DNA from: Daucus carota subsp. sativus
Lineage: Eukaryota; Streptophyta; Magnoliopsida; Apiales; Apiaceae
Reading direction: 5' to 3'
DNA length: 64,000 bases
Assembly: GCF_001625215.2 (NCBI RefSeq)
Contig: NC_030383.2
Coordinates: 63,478,949 to 63,542,948, forward strand
In this document: piece by piece, positions 24,001 through 36,895 of the stretch
How positions within the stretch are numbered: position 1 is the stretch's first letter
Layout: every line of letters begins with the position of its first letter
Notes under the pieces: generated by a model
The model's input: the letters and a program-made list of their open reading frames with translations, nothing else
Databases searched by the model: none
What the model was told of the DNA's origin: nothing
Position numbers and translations under genes: made by a program

Positions 24001-27000
24001 TAAGAGACAGGCCCAAAACAACATAGATTCCTTTCAGAAATATAGTTCACCTCTGCAGTCAAGAGCAATGGAGCACCATGTGGATGGAAATGCACAGCTC
24101 GAAGAGAACGCCTTGTTTTTAATACAATAGTGGGTGACGAATGCTCACCACTTCTATTGTAGTTCCATAAATAAAGCTGAAATTAGATTCCGCGAGTCAG
24201 TATAATAAATTACGAGAGACAACAGTCTTGACCCATACAAATACTGATTGTTACTGATCTATAGAATAAATCATTTTAGAAGTCAGAACAATATTAAAGC
24301 TGGTTAGATTTCAAAACCTTGTGACCTGAAGCGACAGCAAGGAGTTCCCCTTCAGCATGGAAAGCAATGGAAGCGATAGGACGATCTACAAAGTAATAAG
24401 AGGAGTACATTGATCAACTCTAAAAGGACAATATAGAAAGTTCAGAACCAAATTAATGTTCAAGAAGATGCTAACTGGGTAGAGAGGAAATTACAGAAAT
24501 CACGAGATCCAATGCATTCTGACGTATTAGCATTCCATAAGCGAACTTCATGATCCAAGCTCCCGCTAGCGAGAACCTCCGGATGCAAGGGATGAAACCT
24601 GACCTGTCATAGATTAATGATGATATAGAGATATTTAACACTCCAAACGATGTTGTAGCCCAAATTATCACCCAAGAAAGACCGATTCAATGACACTTCC
24701 TGGTCATGTTTTAAAATCTGCTATTCTAAGACAGTCTCCATCAAACTCTAAAAGTGTGCTTTTACACCAAATTTGGTGTAAATTCATCTCCAACCAAACT
24801 TTAAAAGTTTCGCCAAATTTGGCATCACAACCAAAAGTTACACCAAATGTGGTGTCATGCCAAAAATTACACCAAATTTGGAGTTTTTGTAAATTCCAAC
24901 ACTACTCTTATACTTCTTACCTAAAACAATTTCATCTCCTTTTATGTCCCACAAACTTTATTAATTTTGTATTTTAACAATAAAATAACCTATATAGTAC
25001 AAAAAAGAGTCCTTTTAGTGTAAACTTTGGTGTGAATGGGTTGGAGAGACTTTAAGTTTGGTGTGACTTTTACGGTCTAAAAACTACACCAAATTTAGTG
25101 TAAGGGCTGGAGAGGCTCTAATATATGGAACTAAGGGACTATTTCTGCAGATGGCAAACATAGAATCTATGCTTTACAACATGCAAGAATCTACATGACC
25201 AAAAAACACTAATCTACAACTATAGAACCTAGAGTAAATTATTTTAACGAAAGAGACAAAGACAGTCTCGATGCCTTGATACTCTATTCCAGAATTTCGA
25301 TATCCGGAAAGGCTTTGCATAAGTGAGTTGTTCGACCACTTGCATACTCACCAAAAGTATACAAGGATTGGTATAAGGAAGTGACAATGCTAAACAACAG
25401 AAGGTCAATTTCATACACTATAAAAGTAAAAGTCTCGTTTGGAAAGAAATATAATATTTATTTTCAGAAACTAGTCAACTAATCAGGTCATGTTTATAAT
25501 TTTATCTATTTAACCATCACATAATTATACCGGTGTCATGACTTGGTCACTGACAACTTCGATACAGTATTTGTCAACCACTATAAATATATTACTGGTC
25601 TAGAACTCCTACATATAAGTGATAATATTACACGTTCACAATATGGACCGCCTCTCTTCTTAAACCAGAGTTAAGAGATAATAACATTGCCAATACAATA
25701 AGAAGCGAGACAGAAAAAGAAAGTCATCAATCAAACTCATTGCTTCAAAGTAAATTCTAATAAATCAAGTGGCAAAAGATGATAGCTATATCTCACCACC
25801 CAAGGTGTTCTTCGATGACCATTTAACACCTGTAAACAATTCCCAGTTTTGCAGTCAATTAACTTCACAGTGTGGTCACCGCTGCCAATATCATATGAAC
25901 GGTGTTAGATGACAATAGTATCTGGAATTCAGTATAAGAGCTAAATCAGAAGTACAACGTACTGAGTAGAAGCAATTGTTTTTCCATCTGGGCTAAATGC
26001 TGCTGCAATAGTTGACCTTGGAGCAGGCACTAAAGAGCAATATTTGGCTGATAAGTGTTGTAAAGACTCCGCCTCTACCCTAAATTATTAAAACAACTAA
26101 ACATTCACCTCAGGGTACCATATTTTAACACAGCATAAATAATTTACCATACACCTTGAGAAATATAAAATCAGAAATCAAGCAAGTGGCACAAAACTTT
26201 TACCAGGAAAAAAGTTCCCGCCTAGCATCTTTTAATCTTTCAACTTTGGGCTCCAAATAGGATTCAACATCTGATTTAAAAGCTTCTCCCCAGTGCTTTC
26301 TTGCCAAACATTTTGTCCTGGGAGTCGTCTCTCTTTGCGCCAAAATATGAAAGACATTTCTACAGCTAAATATTTAAAAATGTTACAAAGGATAAGGTTT
26401 CAAGATTACCAGATGGCTGCATACAGAAGAATTGATGAAAGCAGTGCATTAAACATGGACCAGAAGACTTTAGCATGCACGGAAATCTTAACCAATAAAG
26501 ATGAGGAGTAAGATATCCCTCACATCAATAGGTAGACCAAATTATAACTCTGTTATCTGATTTTATCTTGCAGGGGAATACTATACCAGGTCCAGTAACA
26601 GAACTTTTCACAAACTTTCAGCTCTTGATGAACATGTGCACAAATTATAAACAACTTTAAGACATATGAAAAACCTCATTCTTAAATTCTTAATAATAAA
26701 AACCCAGAAAAGTTAAAAAGAGCATCCATCTAAATATTATAAGAAATCTTCCCTCAATAGCATAGCCAACATATCTAACAATAATTTAAAGGGCATCCAT
26801 ATGTTTCTTAAAATCAATAATCCAGTCTAAAATTTAATCTTTACCAAGAAATGTTCATCTACAGCAATACCCCATCTCGAATTCCAATCAAAATCAAAAC
26901 CTCATCATAATACCAAGCTCATAAGTCAAAAATCTCAACTCCAATCCAAAGCCACCACAAATCCATCAAAAAATCTCAAAATTTCCAACATTTGGAGAAT

Positions 27001-27155
27001 TCCCCAGAACTCAATTCCAACAAAACCCCACAAAATATTATCATCAACCAACATAAATAACCACAAATCAAATAAAAAAACAAGAAAAGATAGAAACTTT
27101 ACTTTCTATGAACTTGGGCAGCGTTTGAATCATCAACCCAGGAACTCTCTGCCAT
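21021..27155 (-). CDS. AMBRA1/DCAF-like WD40 repeat protein
   Basis: Fourteen exons, from the start: 27155..27103, 26332..26204, 26079..25963, 25881..25797, 24603..24495, 24385..24318, 24176..24051, 23972..23259, 23163..22925, 22649..22446, 22327..22267, 22006..21893, 21362..21249, 21131..21021; about 747 aa. All junctions keep frame. WD40 blades occupy about residues 60-230 (APRSTIAAAFSPDGKTIAST, GDHTVKLID, LASGSLDHEVRLWN, SGHKLYLWN, LRAVHFHPHG). A long Ser/Pro-rich region fills most of exon 8. The C-terminal part has more blade-like motifs (MGAHFSPCGRFLAACV, QFSPTSEHILLAYGRR, NVACFHPFAGGGLAYGTK). This split arrangement matches plant homologues of animal AMBRA1 (DCAF3), a CUL4-DDB1 substrate receptor linked to autophagy. 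A CUL4-adaptor role here is inferred. The intron after exon 11 starts with GC. Two introns carry MITEs. Confidence 0.85.
21583..21841. mobile_element. Stowaway-like MITE in an AMBRA1-like intron, copy 3
   Basis: 259 bp. The left end CTCCCTCCGTCCCCTTTTA pairs with the right end TAAAAGGGGGCGGAGGGTG, and TA flanks both sides. It sits wholly inside the intron between exons 12 and 13, about 50 bp from the exon 12 donor. Confidence 0.85.
24730..25118. mobile_element. Tourist-like MITE in an AMBRA1-like intron
   Basis: The left end GACAGTCTCCATC and the right end (reverse-complemented GAGCCTCTCCAGCC) are imperfect inverted repeats. They are flanked by TAA (24727..24729 and 25119..25121). Internally the palindrome ACACCAAATTTGGTGT and its arms recur many times. 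It lies inside the 1.2-kb intron between exons 4 and 5. Confidence 0.65.
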
Positions 27156-28300
27156 AATTTGATGAAATTTGTGTGTATACGTGTATTTATATGTATGAAT
27201 TAAAACCCCATGTAGGTGAAGATTGATTAGAGTGTTGGATTATGATATGAAATGCCCCCAGTTTGTGATTTTCAATTTGGGGAAAGTGAAAACCTAGAAA
27301 AAAGAGGGCATGGTATATCAAATTGGAATTAAATAAATTATTAGACCCCCTTTGGACCCTTTCTTATATATCCTCTCTTACAAAAGTGTAAAATTGTGTT
27401 TTGAGTAATAGATATTTAAAATAGATCGGATAACACTGATGAGGTGGATATTATAAATTATGAACCATACCGAATTTATTCGAACGCAAAATGACAAGAC
27501 TTCTCAAAAAGTATTTTAATTTTTTTCAAAGATTGATTTCATTTATATTAATATTAATAAGATTATGTATACATATAATTCACCTAATTAAAATTAGTAA
27601 TTTGTTTCTCATATTATATTTTAAAAATATTTGAAATATGTAATATTATTTATTCGAAAAAATATTATGATTAGTGTATTTAGTGATTGATTAAATTAAT
27701 AGACAAATGATAAATGATACTCCGTATGAAATAAATTGAACATGCGATCTACTGATACATATGATCAATTAGTCTAGAATAATTACGATTACATCATCAA
27801 TGACACAAAATAAATAGAACATTTATAATCCGAAATAACATCTTATCTTATCAGCTTGTGAGCTAATTTTTTTTATTACCTGATGACGACATTTTATAAG
27901 TTTATCAAGAAGATGATGAATACTAACAAAATTTTATAATATATTCTATGAATTGAAACAGGTGTTCGTATTTATTCAATGTAAAGATTAGAACATCTTT
28001 TATATTGCCTTGTCTTTAAATAATAAAACACTTATTCCTGTAAGATGTAAGAAGGATATAAATATGTACTTTTTAAAAAGAATTAACTTATGCAAATAAT
28101 GAAAAAATATCATGTATCTTGAAATAAGTCTTTATTTTTCGTTTTCATCGTGTAAGACGAGTCAAACATATGCTCTAAAAGGATGGCCTTAAAAACTACA
28201 ATTCTATAAATAAATATGTGAAACACAAAATGTTATGAGTTCTGGAAGTTGATCAAAATACAGAGTACAAAATTTGCAGGTTGTTCTAATAAGAGTCCTT
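27156..28300. other. Spacer between the AMBRA1-like and WDR26-like genes
   Basis: Promoter side of the AMBRA1-like gene at left, then about 900 bp of very AT-rich DNA with no gene seen. The 3' end of the WDR26-like gene lies at right. Confidence 0.35.
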
Positions 28301-28707
28301 AAATTTCAACAATCACAATGTAAGCCAAATAAAACAGCAGCATTGCAAAAGAATTTGAGCTTCTCAAAATAGTGACAAAAGAACTCAACACACTACACAA
28401 TATTTTAACTGATAACCACCTAACAAAACAGAAATCAAAACGCCCTGGCTGTTCATTGTTCTATAAACAACATGAGCCAAGAGCTACAGCAAAACTGCAT
28501 CAGCAATGTTTCGTCTTCGAAAAACTAAAGCAGCTTGGACAAAATTCACAAAGAACTCATAGGAGACTCGGAGGGGAGGAGATTTTACAATGGATTTGCA
28601 TACCAAAAATTTAATCAACAAAATGCATGCAACACATTTACAAGAGAACGAGTAATTACAAGTCCAACATATACGCATGCGCATCTTGTTCCCATTGATC
28701 CGCCTGC

Positions 28708-31700
28708 TCAGTTGGATTCTAAAAGCTTCCTACTATCAGAACTGCAAGGTCCCCATATTCGTATTGTTTGATCGTCACTTGCTGATGCTAACAGATTTGG
28801 TCTCTTAGGATTCCAGCTCACACAATTAACGGTCATCGAATGACCAACCAAGATCTCCAGAGGATCAGAACTACGTCTATTCCATATGTAGACCTGTTAA
28901 AGACACAGCTTACTTTAGCCTACCATGCTGCATATGAAACATTCTTGAATATTTGGGAATAAGTATTAACAAAGACATATAAAGCTACAGATATTAGAGA
29001 AGATGCATACATTTGAATCCTCACTGCCGCTTGCAATAAAATTGCTATTGAACCCGCCAAAACAAGATCGTATCACGTATTTGTGTTGCATGTGGCCCTT
29101 GTACTTCAAGGGTTTTGCCCATGTGCCAGCAATATCCCACATATGAATCTCTTGACTGTTGAGATTTACTAGAAGAAACTTACTATCTCCTGATACAGAA
29201 AGAGAAGTGATCGGGTGCTCTTCAGAGATGACACGCTCATCATTTGTCACCAGATTTAAAACTCGAATTTCCTTTTCTGAAAAAATGGTAATTAGACTTT
29301 CTCCATTGGGAGTCACAGCAAGATCCAAAACCTTGGGCATCCTCATGCCTCTCCAAGCCTTAATCTCGTTGCCATCAGTGTCCCACATGTAAATCCCCTT
29401 TTCAGGGTCACAGCTGCCACACACGAGTCGCTTCGAATCAGGGAACCATGCACAAGAGCTAACCATGAAGCCTTGATCACCAAATGTGTGTTTGCATGTA
29501 CCTGTCTCCACATCCCACATTTTAAGGACTTCGGCATTCCCACATGTGAGCAACATGGTGTCATCAGGGCTCCAAGCTACAAAGGACACAGGATTCTGGT
29601 GGCTTTGTAGGGTGTGTTTCAGTCTCAGTTCACCATCATCCATGACCTGGAAAGATATCAACAAATGTTGACATTAGAAGTTAAGCAATTTTAGCAATCA
29701 ATGAACCAAGGTTTGTTAAAAGAACAATAGAATAAGTGAGATAAACCAGGTTTGTGAGTAAAATGCAAGAAATCAGTTAATATCTATCGCTTAAACATGT
29801 ACTGGAGGCTGTCGGCTGCTAAAGATTTCTTTTTAAGTAGTGCTTCTGACATCATGATGCTAATTAAAAAGCATGATATGTTCTTAAAAGAAAACCCAAA
29901 TACTAGGTCACCAACAAGCAGGAACATTGCCATGGGGGTCCCCCAATCCTTCCCTAACCTTCATAACTACTAGGTCCCAGACATCCTAACAAGATTTCAC
30001 ATAGCGCCACTGCCCACTGGTACGTATATTCCATTTTATAAGTAAAACGGCCTCAAATTAAGAACCTTGTGCTCAACCAACTGGGTTAGATGTGCTTTTA
30101 CATCATTCACCCGCATAGTTTTATTATAATTATAATAATTATTATTGTAACCCCAAAATTTTATAGTGTGGGTCCACCATCGCCAACAACTTATCCTCCC
30201 GCTCAAGAAAAACGAAGACAAGGGAACATATACATTTGTGCTAATTATAAGCCCGTATTTATTTGATATCGGTGCCACTAAACAGCATGCCTCACCTGAG
30301 ATGGCAGTTGGATCCACTCAAGCCAATAAAAGATTTAAGGGTCCAACTCCCCCAAGGTGCATGGTTTCAAGAAGGTTTTACTTCCTGAACAAAGGAAAGG
30401 AAGAGTGACAAATATAAAATGAAATCAGTCTCCTCTTTTTTCAACTGAACATCAAATCAGATATAAAGAAAACAATCTGTATTAGTAGTCCCTGTTGTTT
30501 CTCTGCAGCTGCAGTTAGGCTATCTGGTTTTCCAACGATGGGTCCTTTTGGACCAACTCTAAAGTATGTATAACAGGACACTGACAGCTACTCCCACATC
30601 ATGCAAATTACACGGACTTAAATTTAAACAGTTTTGCATTTTCAGATTGTTGACAACATGTGCAACTCTGCTATTTATTACAACTAAATTTCTGTCCAAC
30701 AGTATCCTAATAAATTTAACAGAAAATCAGATTCCACAGTAGAAGTAACTAAAGATAAATGAAATTCTGCTTAGCAAAAAAAAAAAAAACATATCCTGGT
30801 ACAATGCTACAATTTTTTTCTTGCTAAATGATATTCTGCTACCATGCTTCTTCAATTGTTTTTGCCAGATTACTATCTTCTGATGATAAAAGCATAATTA
30901 AAAACTCCCGTTCTGATCTAGATAGCAATATAGAATTCCAGTAGCGGTGCAGGTTGGACCTTTCTAACACTCCCCAGATCATGACAAATTAACAAAACAG
31001 AGGAAGACCAAAAGCCAGGCCAAATTAGACTCTTTTATTTTCCGAACATCGGAGTAGTAATGTATTGATGTCTCAGATACTTAACAATTCAGAAGGAATC
31101 TTTCTCAATGATATGCTACATGACCTGGAGACTGAACGCCATCTTTCACATCTATATTACTTTTTAAACTATTACCCCAGAACTTGGTTCCACGTCAAGT
31201 CATCTGTTTTGGAATCCTGTCCTTTTGTCTCTCTACTCATGCAATTAGTGTTACTCCATCCCTACAGAAAGCTGGTCCGTATGCAAGATTTGCTCAGATT
31301 ACTGATATACATATTTTCAGAATTACTTCCTATACTGTGAGTGCAGGTGTACCACATCAATACAAAGTTTCACAAATCTGATGCACTTCCAGTACATTAT
31401 TATCAAGTTTCATCATTATATGACTTGCCCTTCATTTGAACAAACTAAGCTACCCCAATACAACTTGAATTAATTACCATATTCCGTGGCAGGAATTTTA
31501 AAGTTATTGGTCAATACGGCTTCAATTCTCTGTATTTATTAACCAGAATTTGAAATGCATACTTCAAAACTAGAGCGTTATTAAGGAAATTGTAAGCCTT
31601 TTTAAACCTTGCTAATTATGAGGTACATTCTTATAGGTAGATTGTGATATACATACCTCCCAAAGAATGGCTGAGCAGTCACTACTTGATGAGGCCAAAT

Positions 31701-32953
31701 ACTGCCCATTATTCGAGAATTGGACAAACCAAACTTCATTTGTGTGGTCAGTCAAAATCTGCAAACGTTTAAGAAAATATATAGCGAAGCACATAGGACC
31801 ATAAATCTAGTAATCATTAAATTATATAAACAAAAAAAGATATCTTGTGACATCACTGAATCATTACTTCTCTTAAAGTACCCTGTGACTTGCAATCTCC
31901 GTATAAGGATGTAGATACATAAGCTTCTGCACGAATACACTTCGGCAGATTTGAACCTTTGTAATAGAACTTAGACTTAATGCATTTTATTACATTTTTT
32001 TTTTTGCACCATGGAAGATTCTATATATCTGGGCCATATCAACTAAAAACTTAGAAATTTGTGGCAATTTTGTAAATAAGTTGAACAAATTTTCCAAGGT
32101 TCTATTATAACCATACCCTATATATATAGCTACACTTGTTTCTTTTTCATTTTAGTCTATAAAAAACAATTGTTCTTTAATTGTCAGCAAATAGTTCTCA
32201 ATAAGCTTGTAATGCATTGAAGTGGAACAAAGCTATATGAACAATATATGCTGAAGAAAGCAACCAGTAAATTAGTGGGTCAAAATTTATTCATGTTTGC
32301 CAATTACAGACCTGATAGGTTTCTGTTGGAATTTGATCTCGACCACAATGATGGTCCTCACAAATAGTTACTGAAGCAAAAGCACTGTGATACATGCATG
32401 AATCTATCTGTGCGCTAACTGCCATTTCAACCAGGTGTTCCAGCCTTCTCTCGGGCAGTGCAATGGGTGGTGGAAGCACTATTTCTAATTTTGTAAGCAA
32501 TCTTTTTCTTAACTCGCAGATGATATGATCTTCAACTTTTACCATCTCCTTCCTCGCAAGCATCCCAAAAGCAAGTTTGTGAACCTTCTCTCTGCCCATG
32601 TTTGAACTTAAAATCTGTTTCCGCAAAAGAGCCAACGCCATCGTATCATCCCCCCTACTCAAAATCTCCAACAAACACTGCTTAAAGACGAGAAACACCG
32701 CTGAAGCTCTTACTTCATCTGTCAAATCCTTTATTCCGTACAGAGTATCTACACAGTCATCCCAATCAGCACCAAGAACTTGAGATTCGAGCAATTTTAA
32801 CTCAGCAGATTTGTACGAAACATTCGCTTCCGATTCCAAACAAGCAGCAGACTCTTCATACCCTAAAGAATACAAACACTGTATAATCAGCCTAATAAAC
32901 TCATTCTTCTTGATTAATCCTTTTCCATCAAGAGTCGTCGACGAATTCTCCAT
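28708..32953 (-). CDS. WDR26/GID7-like protein (LisH-CTLH-WD40)
   Basis: Coding exons 32953..32312, 31758..31657, 29646..29011 and 28893..28708; about 521 aa with phase 0 introns. A LisH motif lies at about residues 15-47 ([20 protein letters not shown]). It is followed by a CTLH region and a linker, all in exon 1. The WD40 propeller fills exons 2-4, with blades such as [53 protein letters not shown] and [20 protein letters not shown], ending shortly after IRIWG. This order is diagnostic of WDR26, the metazoan/plant counterpart of yeast Gid7, part of the GID/CTLH ubiquitin ligase. Intron 2 is 2.0 kb and holds repeat relics. It is read in the same direction as the neighbouring AMBRA1-like gene. 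Confidence 0.93.
29900..30115 (-). repeat. Possible tRNA-derived SINE relic in the WDR26-like intron 2
   Basis: On the minus strand TAACCCAGTTGGTTGAGC looks like a tRNA box A (TRGYNNANNNGG). GGTTCTTAATTTGAGG follows at the spacing of a weak box B. No clear tail or target duplication was found, and the borders are guesses. Confidence 0.3.
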
Positions 32954-34560
32954 TCACACATGGACTACAACAGCCAATTTGTCACGCCTGTCGCCTACTC
33001 ATTCAAGTTCTTATTTCCCACCGTCACCCTCAATCTAGTAACATGCACAAAACAAAAACATAAAAAAACAGTAAACAAGTAGCAAACTAAAACAAGACGA
33101 TTTTATAAATTAACCTCTTCTTCAAATTAACCAAGCCAACAAACAATCACCCGAAAATCATACACTATTCATCCTAAACAGAGTCTCCACTCTCCATATT
33201 TCTTGCCCTACAATCCGAATTTTTCATTTCTTTCACTCACCAAAATCACTACCCTAAGTCCCTAATCGCAAAAACGTAAAGAAACTCAAAACCAAGAATC
33301 GCATACCCGACACAAAAGAACTTAAAATTACACCATTAAACAGTACTACAACATGCCCTAACAACTGAATTCACCAAAACACAAATAGCCCTCTTTTTCA
33401 TTCAAGAACCACATACAATACAAAATTACAAACAAATTAAAACACAATAACATTTCATCAATTCAACATTTCTAACATATACAGTAAATCTTGATAAACT
33501 AAAACTAACCCAATAAGTATACATATATAACTATTAAAGTCAACAGAAAAAGTCAACACAAACATAAAGAACAAGAAATGGAAATTAAGGTAAGAACACA
33601 GTACATACATGCATATGTTTATGTCTGAAAGAGCTTGAGAGCCAGAAATTACCAAAAATATAGTGAAGGGGTTTGAAATTGGAAGGTGGGCAGTGTGGAA
33701 TTAGGAAACTGAGACAATTTATGAAGCCGGATGTTACATAGGATACGAACTCGAATCTGGGTACGAAGAGGAGACTGGGGACTGGAGTGTTATCAATTTG
33801 CAATACGGTGTCGTTTGTATCGGAGTGTGGTTTCAATTGATATAAACAAAAAATCAGATTTTCTACACTAATCATATTTAATTCCGTGTCTGAATTCCTA
33901 TTAATTTCAATCTCATCAACAATCAATCATAACATCTTATATACACATAAAATCTTTGACAATTAAAATTTTTTATATGAATAATTATTAATGTGGCTAT
34001 AAAAATTCTTAAAAATTTGTGACTCTAAATATATGTAATCAATAAATTGATACTCTAAAAATCAAAATTTATTTATATGAAATTTATTAAAGTGGATTAG
34101 AGTATATGTCATTTTTTGAAAATTATGAACGAAATATTTTACTTTTTTTTAATTATAAATTAACTTCAAAAATTAACCAGAATTTTTTTTCAAGTTGTAA
34201 AAACATTTACAACCTTATAAAATCAAAAATCCCTTTGATGTCATTGTCAAAAATGAAATTTATAAAAGTAATACAAAATCTTTATTTTCATGTATCTATA
34301 TATTATCATCTTGAATAATATATTTTATTTGTAATAACTTCAAGTAATAACAACGCTCATTTTAGACTTTCTTAATTTTTTGAGTTAAGTGGAATCACAT
34401 CATAACTTCACTCAAAATCATGTAGACTCAAGAATATATTGGTACCATGTACTAGTAACAAATTTGAAACATTCATAGCCTTTAGGGAGAATGTTTAAAC
34501 GAAGCAAATAAAATCAGAAAGACCAATAATTCAACTTACAAACATGAAACATCCCAAACT
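32954..34560. other. 5' side of the WDR26-like gene and intergenic DNA
   Basis: 33000-33950 probably holds the 5' leader and promoter of the WDR26-like gene, perhaps with a leader intron. 33950-34560 is AT-rich with no gene seen, apart from the likely 3' region of the F-box gene. Confidence 0.35.
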
Positions 34561-34676
34561 ACCCAAAGCTCGTGAAACACTACTAGTTAATCAAATTACT
34601 GAGCTGCTGGGTGAAACCTTGTCTTCACATTCTGGAAAACATTAATGGAAAACATTAATCATCAAAAATCTAAAAA

Positions 34677-36044
34677 TTAAAAAAATTTAACCTTCTCTGA
34701 CACGAAACTCTTGAGCCTAATAAAACCGGGGACAAAAACCATTGCAAGAGGCTTGTTAAAGTGGTCATTCCAACACATGCTAAACGTTTCGAAAGTTTTA
34801 TCTGCACTATGATAAATTAACTGATAACTACGCAAGGAAAATAACACAGTCCCGTCCTTAAAAAGTTTTAAGGGATGAACCGGGCCATATTGCTGATTAG
34901 AAGATTGATCAATGAAGAGTTCTTTACTCCAACTTTGTTTATTTCCGTAACCCTTCAATACCCAAATGGTAAATCCAGATTCCCCCGTGTTATCGCAAAC
35001 GCACAAGCACTCTCCAAGCATTCCCAGTCTCCTGTAATCTACCTTCTTAGTAACTCGAGGAGGAGCAGTTAGTTGGAATTCTTCTTTCTTCAGGTCAAAA
35101 GTACACACCCTTTCTTGATTCGTGTTCAGATCATAAATTAGCCAGTGAAGGTTGCTCCTGATAAAAACGCCATCATGACTTCCATACCAAGAGGTATAGT
35201 CACTTTCATACGAAGAAACTCTGTTTCTTCTGTCACGAGTACTGACTAAAAACGGGACCTGTCCTAGGCTCCTCCACATGCCTGTTCCGAGTGTATAAAC
35301 CTCACACCATGACTTACCCGAGCCTGCAGATGAAGGAAAATCACCTTGGTAAAGACATACCACCTTGTACTCGTGGCTGGCCTTGACAAATCCAAATCCA
35401 TAAATTGGAAAACGCGACAATTTCCTGAGGTTCTTGTTATCTGCAAGGAGTATGTACTCTCGTGTAATTGGATTGCATATACAAGTTGCGCCAATCGTAT
35501 GCCATAAGCAAAGTAGCCCGTTGATTGAACCGCATAAAGGCCACTCACTGTGCCTCAAGAAGTCATCATCACGAACTTTATTCTCGTCATGGTCAAAAAA
35601 CATCAGAGGGCCGTCTTGAATATCAGGATAGGGTGTGTCGTCTAGTTCGGCCAAACTATGTATAGCATACTCGTCGTAAAAATTTGGTCGATAAATTATT
35701 AGGCAGTCAGGTGATCTTGAGAGATGCAGATTAGCAAAATAAGGTTCCGTGATTATACTGTGCCATCTTTTGCATACACAATAGCAATATCGAATCATCT
35801 TGATGGGGATCATCGATAGAATATAAGCCACAATCTCATCTGGTAAATCCATAGCCAGAGATTTGCCACTGCACACCTTTTATCAGAGTGCGAATAAAAT
35901 TGGTTAACAATATTACACCTAACACCGTAGCTCAAATCACTCGACACTTGTCAACGAACAACAAATCGAATGAATAACAAAACTTAAAAATACCTTTCGA
36001 GAAGCGGTTTTATCAACATGCAAAATTTTGAGTGGTGACTCCAT
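34677..36044 (-). CDS. F-box protein with F-box-associated (FBA) domain
   Basis: Coding exons 36044..35994 and 35876..34677, about 416 aa. Exon 1 encodes 17 residues (MESPLKILHVDKTASRK), joined in frame by a GT-AG intron to VCSGKSLAMDLPDEIVAYIL. The F-box is at about residues 26-65 (LPDEIVAYILSMIPIKMIRYCYCVCKRWHSII). The rest is an F-box-associated interaction domain with typical phrases: GSINGLLCLW, ICNPITREYI, YGFGFVKASHEYKVVCLY, VYTLGTGMWRSLG. Such proteins bind SKP1 through the F-box and recruit a substrate to an SCF ubiquitin ligase; the substrate is unknown. A second possible start is the Met of MDLPDE at 35852, which would skip exon 1. At least one leader intron lies upstream. Confidence 0.85.
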
Positions 36045-36895
36045 CCTAAATGACTCGTCGCTGCATCGATAAAAAAGAATGCTAGAACATTAGTTAACAT
36101 CAACACAACTGTCAATACAATGCCGAAACTGTTACAGTAACATATATGAGGATGCGGGTGTTTAAATAGGCTTAAAAAGCCCGTCTTCTGACTTATGAGT
36201 CATAATCAGCTTTGTTTAAAGGTGTTATTAGTCGATTTCTGACTTATAAGTCACAATTCGAGAATTATAGATAATAAGTACTTTTTTAACATAGGCTGTG
36301 CCAAACATCCAAACAAATATCTAAGCACACAATCTCCGGGTGTTGGCCCTTACTATCACTATATCCATGACTGATTCCCGGATCCGGAAAAATGACCCCA
36401 AATAACATTCACTAACGCTACATCGGGTAGCGTTTTGTATATTTATACAAAACGCTTTGATGGAGTTAAAACACCAAAACGCTTTTCTTCCCAAATTGAA
36501 AACGCTGGGCTATTTTTTCCAACTCTGTTATTCTGGGCATTACCTCCCGAATTTATGAGATCTGGGGCCATTTTCCACGATCTCCTAAGTATGTGAGTTT
36601 AGATATTAGTTTTACTTTCTGCATAATAGATTCAATAATTTATGTGCTTGAAATCAGATAAGCATAGACTCAAGCAAGAAAGTATTAACCATAAACAAAA
36701 ACAGTGATTCAAAAGCTACTTAATCTTCAAAACTACGAGTCATAGGCGGTGTTTGTCTTGCACATAAATTGCAACTTATAAGTTACTTATATGCCGAGCA
36801 TAAGGCATCCATGTATAATAGGGCGGCAAGAAGATTCATACCTGTTTTATTGGCCTAGGAAGAGTAAAAACAACGGCAGCTCTGCAAAATAAATA
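36045..36895 (-). promoter_or_regulatory. 5' leader exons and intron of the F-box gene
   Basis: On the minus strand an exon ending AAAACAG (at 36842) before GTATGAATC, and an acceptor CGATGCAG just before 36060, give a leader intron of about 780 bp. This intron contains the palindrome-rich repeat copy at 36387..36575. Confidence 0.45.
36387..36575 (-). repeat. Palindrome-rich repeat family, copy A
   Basis: Ends read GAAAAATGACCCC and GGGGCCATTTTCC. Inside is TAACGCTACATCGGGTAGCGTT, a near-palindrome, plus further AAAACGCT motifs. The block CAACTCTGTTATTCTGGGCATTAC is the reverse complement of a block in copy B at 49845, so the two copies are opposite in orientation. No coding sequence. Confidence 0.75.

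Noticed and set aside
30036..31340. Open frames of 60-93 codons in the 2-kb WDR26-like intron
   Set aside because: No homology, no splice support; they lie in intron and repeat relics.
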